64,000 nucleotides of DNA from Choristoneura fumiferana (taxonomy: Eukaryota > Arthropoda > Insecta > Lepidoptera > Tortricidae): the NCBI RefSeq assembly GCF_025370935.1, contig NC_133497.1:1061045-1125044 (forward strand), written 5' to 3'. The notes beneath the pieces are model-generated. The model did not search any database and had not been told where the DNA came from. It saw only the letters and a program-made list of their open reading frames with translations. Each line of letters opens with the position of its first letter. The first letter of the stretch is position 1. Shown one piece after another: positions 57,701-64,000 of the stretch. The translations under genes and the position numbers were made by a program.

Positions 57701-60529
57701 CATTGAGATAAATCAAAATCTATAGAGTGGTTAACACCAAAGTTAAGATTTTTATTCGATTTTTGTTTATACTACATTCTCTATACAATTTGATCGTGGA
57801 TGTTTTAACATCTCAGTGTGATGTACTTTCGTTTGATCTTTGTCACTAATAAATAAAATAACCTATTTATTTAATACAAACACGTCTACAGTCTACAGCA
57901 TTTGGAAGAAGTCGTGTGTTCAGAATTGTCACGATGGAACGGATTATTCACTAACCCCTTGTTTCACCATCCATTGGTTAAATTTATCTGACGGATAAAG
58001 TGATGCTGTCTCTGTTTGTTTTGTTCGAATAGACGGTGACGGCATCACATTTATCCTTAAAAATAATAATAATAATCAATGGGTGGTGAAACAGCCCTTA
58101 AATTCGTACTGTATTTATTTTCAAGTTAACCTCTTCACCGCCATATAACAGCCAATGGAATGCCTCACACGCCACGGTTAAGAGTATCTGTACATGACCA
58201 ACATGCAATTCGAAATTAATCTTTCTGTAATGGAATTAAAAATCAAGTTGGTTTGTCACTGGTTTTTCGGTGGCCTACAGAGCAGAGCGCGTCACTTCGT
58301 TTGTTTTGTGGCGGTGAAGAGGTTAACGAGTTATATACCGTGAGAAAACAGCACGTGATTCCGGAGAGTGCAATAATATGTGCTGGCTCCCGGACGTTGA
58401 TATCCGTTCGTACTTCACATCTTAATAACTGATAAAACTATTCCTAGTTTGCTCACTCATGCAATATAGGTTTGAGAATAGAAAAGGACGGCTGGCATTA
58501 AATAATGCTGGCGACAGCACGTGTAAGGCTGTTCTTTAGAAATTCATCGACCGTATATGTGATGATTGGAGACACGGTTTTCAAAACCTCTTTTTTGTGT
58601 CCCACTGCTGGGCAAAGGACTCTCCTCTCTATATCTCCTATCAAAGGCGAAAAAAACTATAAAAAAAACCTCTTATTCAAGTAAAAACTATATGGCATAG
58701 GGCAATTAAAATGATATGTAAAAACGAAAACATTGTACAAAATCCGAAAGAAAGAAAGAAATATTTACATAATTGAACACAAAATAAAACAAAAATTTAA
58801 ATAGTAAAAAAAAAAAAAAACGAAACGTCGAAATCAATTGTTATATTTAGTTATTCGGTTCGAGATTTGATTAAGACCAGCAAAATTCACGTAGAATGAA
58901 TGGTGTTTATTGCTATTTAATTAGGTAGGCGTTTGCATGCAAATACTAAATCCAAAATCCAACGAACATAATGATCTACATACTTTTTTTTTGTATTTTG
59001 ATGATGATGTTATTTATTGAAGGGCAACAACCAGAATGCGATGAGTGGAAGCGAGACGGAGCACCTGCCGCCGCCGCCTGCGTTCCTACTGCAGCCGGAG
59101 TCTGACTCCAACCCAGGTAACTTTACTGCGGTACCTCAGTGCTAATTTATTGAATCAGGCGTTACTTTGCGAAGGTCAATGAACTAAAATAATGATATGA
59201 TAGCTAAGTCTATGCGCGTTAACGCAGCTCCTCTACCTCCAATCTGTAAGAACACACGAATCCTTAAACAGGAAACCAGCGTTGCTGCACACAACCTTTT
59301 TTTTTGTTGTCCGGGGGAAATCTACCACCAGATACCCCATCATCACGGGGAGGCGATGAGGTTATGTGGGGTTTTACCCACTAAAACCCCGGGATGTTCC
59401 TTCCTCGCCGCCCTGCCAGACTATGGCAACACATGCTGAATGGAGTCCATTCTTAGTTTCAGTGTTTTTGTCTTATTGCTGTAAGGTTGTAGTACTGCTG
59501 GGTCAAAATAAATGTCTCTCTTAATCTCTTAATTTTTTTGAATCATACAAACCCAACTATCACCAACATCGCATTACACTGACGCGTTTCAAACTCAACC
59601 AGAGTTAATCTTAATAACAACACAAGCATACCGTAGCATGGTGAACGATTGTGTTGCTCTGAAGATGAAATCTGGTTGAGTTTAAAACGTGGCTGTGTGA
59701 CGGTGCTGATAGTTGGGATTTGTGTGATTTGTGTGTGTTGTGTAGGCATTTCACAAGTTTTTTTTTTATTATTCCACTGGATGGCAAACGAGCAAGTGGG
59801 TCTCCTGATGGTAAGAGATCACCACCGCCCATAAACATCTGCAACACCAGGGGTATTGTAGATGCGTTGACAACCTAGAGGCCTAAGATGGGATACCTCA
59901 AGTGCCAGTAATTTCACCGGCTGTCTTACTCTCCACGCAATAACAGTGCAAGCACTGCTGCTTCACGGCAGGATTAGCGAACAAGATAGTGGTAGCAATC
60001 CGGGCGGACCTTGCACAAGGTCCTACCACCTACAAGATACTAACTTTACGGTGTTTCTAGGATTTTCTAAACGCTTTATATTTTCAGGCATAAACGTAGC
60101 CGAAACGGTGAAGCAGCTGACCGAACTGAAACACATGCCGGCCTCCCCGGCCTGGTGCGCCGGACCCTCCAACAGACCCCAACGCCCAACCCGCCCCATA
60201 CCCAAAGCCCTACGCAACCCCTAACAACCTTCCAGCAAGCGAAGAGCAACTTCTCCTCAAGCACCAGTCTAAACAGCACCGGGAATCTCAACCCTATATA
60301 CGGGCAGACGGGCCATAGGATAATGGCTTATGTTGAGCAGAACTCTATTTATGTCAGGAAGAATAGCCTGAACAGTTCCAGTTCTGATCTGTATGGGGGC
60401 AATGCGGTGTATAGCGATGGGAAGGGGTCCCCGCATGGGTCGAGTCCGTCCACGCCGAGCTATGGGAGAATAACTCGTTCTCAAGCTTCGGCCCGCGGGC
60501 GGCCAACGAATCGCATTACGGACAGACGG
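54655..60529 (+). CDS. Proline/serine-rich scaffold protein gene, five exons, resembling the C-terminal part of MTSS1/MIM
   Basis: Five plus-strand exons join in phase (mostly phase 1). The product is low complexity with VCSESSASESSLESSSGYGS, EIVTLRRDSD, SFSISLGSLEEAVRSLDETC, PAVPKRRPVSMT, KPPPPVRRSSSISRPQRPAY, EHLPPPPAFLLQPESDS and GINVAETVKQLTELKHMPAS. The order SSGYxSQ, TLRR, Pro-rich blocks, LPPPPAFLL and NVAETVxxL is what I associate with the region between the IMD and the WH2 motif of insect MIM, an actin and membrane regulator, but I could not align it. PAVPKR fits a PxxPx+ SH3 ligand and LPPPP an EVH1 ligand. The IMD-coding exons and the WH2 end are not in the window. Confidence 0.5.
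54890..55990. other. Intron A-B, no gene seen
   Basis: A partial family E repeat (54905-55030) and AT-rich unique sequence. Confidence 0.4.
55998..56186 (+). CDS. MTSS1-like gene exon B
   Basis: It encodes DSEIVTLRRDSDANIAAARE then SFSISLGSLEEAVRSLDETC and IEKKPAVPKRRPVSMT. Acceptor GCGCCAG, donor ACAG then GTAAAT at 56187. Its last 45 bases and the donor are repeated twice more downstream. Confidence 0.75.
56131..56461. repeat. Tandem triplication of an exon end plus splice donor, 120-121 bp unit
   Basis: GTGTCCATGACAGGTAAATA with TATAGCGGTGGTGGCGACAT and CTAGCATTGGACTCTTGATG repeats. The donor GT falls at 56187, 56308 and 56428. In copies 2 and 3 the exon part is preceded by CTCTACTATAG, which could act as an acceptor. 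Confidence 0.9.
56530..57453. other. Intron B-C, possible MITE
   Basis: The region 56870-57150 (AGCGCTGCGG, GTACTGCGTTTTTTAGACGC, AACGCGCGTTTCTAAAACGC, CAAAAACGCGG) has inverted GCGTTTTTTAGACGC-like pieces and may be a decayed DNA element. Confidence 0.3.
57454..57560 (+). CDS. MTSS1-like gene exon C
   Basis: It encodes AGAWSRRGSSSSQGKPPPPV then RRSSSISRPQRPAYVQ. Acceptor CCGTGCAG, donor GTAACT, phase 0. Confidence 0.75.
57955..58099. mobile_element. MITE-3 copy
   Basis: CCCTTGTTTCACCATCCATT and ATGGGTGGTGAAACAGCCCT are inverse ends; CTGTCTCTGTTTGTTTTGTT with GACGGTGACGGCATCAC in the centre; an (AAT)n expansion is in the right arm. Confidence 0.75.
59023..59116 (+). CDS. MTSS1-like gene exon D
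   Basis: It encodes GNNQNAMSGSETEHLPPPPA then FLLQPESDSNP. Acceptor TTGAAG is weak in pyrimidines; donor GTAACT. Confidence 0.7.
59758..60032 (-). mobile_element. Family D retroposon
   Basis: CCACTGGATGGCAAACGAGC to GCACAAGGTCCTACCACCTA, nearly full length. It lies 55 bp before the acceptor of exon E. Confidence 0.75.
60088..60529 (+). CDS. MTSS1-like gene exon E with two apparent one-base losses
   Basis: From the acceptor TTTTCAG the frame gives GINVAETVKQLTELKHMPAS then runs to a stop at 60222. A second frame from about 60155 gives RRTLQQTPTPNPPHTQSPTQ through NSIYVRKNSLNSSSSDLYGG to STPSYG. A third gives ENNSFSSFGPRAANESHYGQ up to the donor GTGAGT. Both joins (near 60150 and near 60467) need one added base, after which exon length and donor phase agree with the other exons. 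Confidence 0.6.
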
Positions 60530-60545
60530 GTGAGTACATTTCTTT

Positions 60546-60760
60546 TTAACCCCTGACGCAAAAAGAGGGGTGTTATAATAAGTTTGATCGCTATGTGTGT
60601 CTGTCTGTGGCACCGTAGCTCTTAAACGGGTGGACCGATTTGATTGCGGTTTTTTTATTTTAAATCAAGTTTAGATTTTTTCAAGACATGATTCGTCAAA
60701 ATAGCCGTTTTTGAGATATTGAACTTTAAAGTGACGAAGTCGCGGGTTTTCCATCTTTTT
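60546..60760. repeat. Dispersed repeat family H
   Basis: TTTAACCCCTGACGCAAAAA, GAGGGGTGTTATAATAAGTT and GGGTGGACCGATTTGATTGC. An inverted copy lies at 62890-63122. Confidence 0.65.
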
Positions 60761-61549
60761 GTTGGTTATCTTAGGTTATTGTTGTTATTGTTTTAAGTCA
60801 AGTTTAGACGCAAGTGAAATCGTGCAAGTCGGGATATATTACGACACTAGATTGGCCACATCCAACTCGTTCGCTTTGCAGCCTCGTAATGTAAAGCAAA
60901 TTACACGAATGGAAATAGTTTTATACAGTGCTATTTTTGACTTCCGATAGCTTTAAGGGAACATTCTACGCGTCAGATGAAGTTTATTTCTACATGACAC
61001 TAACTCGTGATGTTTAAAAGATAATCAAGAATTATGAATTATGTGTTGTAAAACAGTGTAAATGTTCTTAATTTATGACGATTCCTTAAAGCCGTAGCTA
61101 AAGTGTTGTGTTGTGAATGTTAAAAAGTGAGTTTTTTCATGTGTTACGTCAATGTCAACCGTCGAGTTTGTGGATTTTACAATTTGACCTTTGACAATGA
61201 CTGTAAAGTTATGTGGTTCCATCGGGAATTTCACACGCACTAATTTGCTTCGCATGTTTTCTTGCAAAGTTTTCCTTCAACGAAAAGGTTACGATTAGTC
61301 TCCAATGCACTGATTTAGAGACCACGTTTGTCTGTTAACAGAATTATTGCCTCTCGAGCAGCAAATAACAACAAATAATAATGACACATGAACATTAAAA
61401 ACAACAACATGTTCACGTGAAATGTCTGAATCACAGCAAACGCGTATTTGCCGGCACCCTTGCCGAGTTCCTAAACGGCTTCATTCATCACGTTGTTTGA
61501 TAGCGCTGGTTTTCATAAATGAGGTTATATTTACTTAGAACAACGAGGG
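60761..61549. other. Downstream intron, no exon seen
   Basis: A fragment related to SINE C (about 61195-61320: CATCGGGAATTTCACACGCA, CTTGCAAAGTTTTCCTTCAA) in otherwise unique sequence. Confidence 0.4.
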
Positions 61550-61795
61550 TCACCGACATAGCCAAGCGTATTAGCTCGTTGAAGTGGAAATGCGGGCCGT
61601 ATAGCACGGAGAAGTGATGGCCGTTGGGGCCGAAAAGTTCTCGAATGGAGATCGCGCCGTGCGACGTCCACCGACGAAATGGACGGATGACCTGGTTAAA
61701 GCCGTGAGTTTACATGCAGGCCGCTTCCAAAGAAGAAACTGGAGATCTATGGGGGAAGCGTGTCTAATAGTGGACGTCCCACACTTGATATGATG
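61550..61795 (+). pseudogene. RTE-type LINE 3' end
   Basis: The plus strand reads VTDIAKRISSLKWKCG, then with a frameshift GRMTWL and related pieces of the LINE C-terminal pattern, and ends in GATATGATGATG. Stops are present. Confidence 0.65.
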
Positions 61796-61829
61796 ATGTT
61801 AGTTTTCAAAATGGCCTTTATTTATAAAC

Positions 61830-62030
61830 TACTGGCTTTGCCCGCGGCTTCGCCCGCGTGGAGTTCGGTTGTCGCGCGCTTTTCCCTCGGGAACTGTGTA
61901 TTTTTCCGGGATATGTCTCTCTCGGGCACATAAACTATCTCTATGCCAAAAATCACGTCGATCCGTCGCTTTGTTCGACGTGAAGACGGACAAACACATA
62001 AATACACACGCTTTCGCATTTATTTTATGG
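61830..62030 (-). repeat. Helitron-like end fragment
   Basis: ACTGGCTTTGCCCGCGGCTT and CGCCCGCGTGGAG are the inverted 3' end type, followed by GATCCGTCGCTTTG. Confidence 0.45.
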
Positions 62031-62149
62031 AAACTATATTTTCTGTCTCTTAAATTTAGTTTACTTAGTTAGGTAGAACTGCGACCCTCAGTGCGCGAGC
62101 CGAGCCGAACATTTTTTGCTATACTTGTATGATGAATATAATGTTTCTA

Positions 62150-62285
62150 GTAGGTACTTGAGTCTTGGATGTTTATATGTATTTAAGTATAGGTATGTAT
62201 GTATGTCTACCCGTTGTTTAGCACCCATAGAACAAACTTTGCTTAGTTTGGGGCTGGGTCAATTGGTGTAATTTGTGAGAAGATG
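62150..62285 (+). repeat. SINE family B tail
   Basis: GAGTCTTGGATGTTTATATG, TTAGCACCCATAGAACAAAC and GGTCAATTGGTGTAATTTGT. Confidence 0.65.
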
Positions 62286-62329
62286 TTATTATTATTATTT
62301 CATTCATTGTAATATCATTATCGTCAAAT

Positions 62330-62640
62330 TTCATTTCAAATATTTGATGATCAATATTATTTTCCAGTGATTATAATTATTTTTTAGGAAGCCATTTCTA
62401 TATTGTTTGGTGATTCAGTTTTAGTGACACATCTTTTGTCACATTACTTATTATGAAACCCAATATAATTATTTGATGATCAATATTATTTCCGTGTAAT
62501 TTTTAAATAATATTTAGGTAACCGTTTTAATATTATTTGGTGACTCAATTTAGATGATAGTACTACTATTTTCGGAACAAATATTATTTATTAGGTCGCC
62601 GAAAACGCATTTATTAGGTGATCAATAAAATCATACCCTT
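62330..62640. repeat. AT-rich minisatellite
   Basis: Units of about 60-70 bp contain TTTGATGATCAATATTATTT and TATTGTTTGGTGATTCAGTT or close variants, three or four times. Confidence 0.65.
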
Positions 62641-62764
62641 ATTTTATGAGCATGGATACCCAAAAAACCCCCGACATAAAAAAACGCCAGAAAAAATAAA
62701 AATAAAAACGCCAGAAAAAAAACGCCACTTAAAAAGAAAGTTAAAAAGTAAAAAATAATTATGC

Positions 62765-62865
62765 ACTACCTAGCTGTTGCCCGCGACTTCATCTGCGAAG
62801 AATTCGTTTATCCCTATCCGCGGGGACTATGCCGATTTCCCGCAAATTAGCCTAAGTTATTTAGT
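62765..62865 (-). repeat. Helitron-like end fragment
   Basis: CTAGCTGTTGCCCGCGACTT is the inverted 3' end, followed by TTATCCCTATCCGCGGG. Confidence 0.5.
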
Positions 62866-62889
62866 ATAAGTATCTAGTAATATTTTTTT

Positions 62890-63122
62890 ATCTGAGCGTC
62901 GTCGGTGTCGGGGGTCCGCTAAGGTTAATACTTTAAAAAATACAACCGACAACCTTGATGATTTTGATAAACATGTCTAAGAACCATCGCTAGAAAACCT
63001 GCTTTCAATAAAAAAAAAACCGCATTCAAATCGGTCCACCCGTTTAAGCGCTACGGTGCCACAGACAAGACACACATAGCGGTCAAACTTATAACACCCC
63101 TCTTTTTGCGTCGGGGGTTAAC
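62890..63122. repeat. Dispersed repeat family H, inverted copy
   Basis: TCAAATCGGTCCACCCGTTT, CTTATAACACCCCTCTTTTT and GCGTCGGGGGTTAACC are the inverse of 60546-60670. Confidence 0.65.
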
Positions 63123-64000
63123 CAGCCACAATACACAATAAATGTTACTCCAATTCTCACTTGGTTCCCATTCATAACATTCGCTCGGTGAGAGATCTTG
63201 CTGTGGTTTCCCCATATGACGTTTGTTTACTATAAAACGCGGTTAAAACATACTCAATTCAAGCCTCGTTGGATTCTTGTAAAGCTAACAAAAATAACTT
63301 AAAAAAATACAAAATGATCAAAAAGATGACCTTAAATTAGTATCTTATTAGTGCAATTTAGGGTCAACATGCCGAGTAAGGGGATATAGTTATTGTTACT
63401 CTAGACACTTGTTTTATTCATAATCCAAGTTCAAAACAAATTAGTAACTTTGTTTTGATGATCTAACATGTTTTTGTTGTAGTTATTTCTAGGTATACTT
63501 TTGTTTTTTGATCACTTAGGCTTTATGCACTTTGTTGAGGGGAATTCATACATAATAGGTTAGTGTCTGGACGCGTATTTTTTCTTTTTTCAATTACCAC
63601 TTATGAAGAGATAGCCAGTAAAAATCCGTGTGACGCCACGCCGTGCGACACTTTGTGACTCGCGGTAAACCGCGATTTATCTTTGTATTTTTTTTTTGGG
63701 CAAATCAGAAATGACGTATCCAATATTATCTGTTGATAGCGGATTTGAAGTAGCAATTACAAGTTTAATATGGATATGACTAGTGCGATTGGTTAGATAG
63801 ATAGATAGATTTTTTATTAGATATCATGTTGTTTATTGGTCTAACAGTTATCTTATTACTTACTTACTTAGCGCAATGCAATCTTATAGATAATCAAATT
63901 CAATAAATGTTATTCTTGCAACAAACTATATGTAAAGAAAAATATTTTATTCTAATAAAAAGAGTTTCATACAGCTCAATATAATAGATCTCTATTTATT
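63123..64000. other. Right edge, nothing recognised
   Basis: AT-rich sequence with a short (TAGA)n run near 63800. No exon or repeat family recognised. Confidence 0.4.

Overview
This 64 kb window looks like moth or butterfly (Lepidoptera) nuclear DNA. It has small exons in AT-rich introns with GT/AG splice sites, dense tRNA-derived SINEs, LINE tails, hairpin MITEs and Helitron-like repeats, and a nuclear copy of insect mitochondrial DNA in the cox1-trnL2-cox2 order. One run of 100 N (51011-51110) marks a scaffold join. All exon limits come from reading splice sites and protein similarity by eye; nothing was aligned or searched.

Region 1 (1-33770, minus strand): an insulin-degrading enzyme (IDE, M16A zinc peptidase) gene. 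Sixteen exons carrying coding sequence can be placed between 31583 and 3639, plus a probable non-coding first exon near 33673-33770. The gene runs off the left edge. Two expected exons are not visible: the one with the zinc-binding HxxEH motif (expected 24333-25857) and one near the C-terminal half (expected 3766-7449). The intron 25947-31400 is mostly a roughly 5 kb minisatellite rich in TAATCC. It is interrupted by two retro-insertions, one a chimera of a SINE and mitochondrial sequence.

Region 2 (33883-45019, plus strand): nine exons, phase-consistent, of a helical-repeat protein resembling the N-terminal region of DNA-PKcs (tentative). It starts about 110 bp from the IDE first exon, so the two probably share a divergent promoter. 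It stops at a splice donor without an end.

Region 3 (45100-51010): an apparently intact IS630/Tc1/mariner-type transposon with long inverted repeats, and four exons of a minus-strand thioredoxin-fold gene that enters the scaffold gap.

Region 4 (51111-64000, plus strand): repeats, then five exons of a proline- and serine-rich scaffold protein resembling the C-terminal part of MTSS1/MIM. One intron holds three tandem copies of an exon end plus splice donor. The last exon has two apparent one-base losses, like those in the thioredoxin-like exon, which suggests residual assembly errors. The remaining space is repeats.

The host genes do not form a pathway. The strongest observations are the SINE-mitochondrial chimera, the missing catalytic exon of IDE, the TAATCC array, the exon-end triplication, the transposon with a pol III B box in its inverted repeats, and the repeated use of one SINE-tail site by two MITEs.
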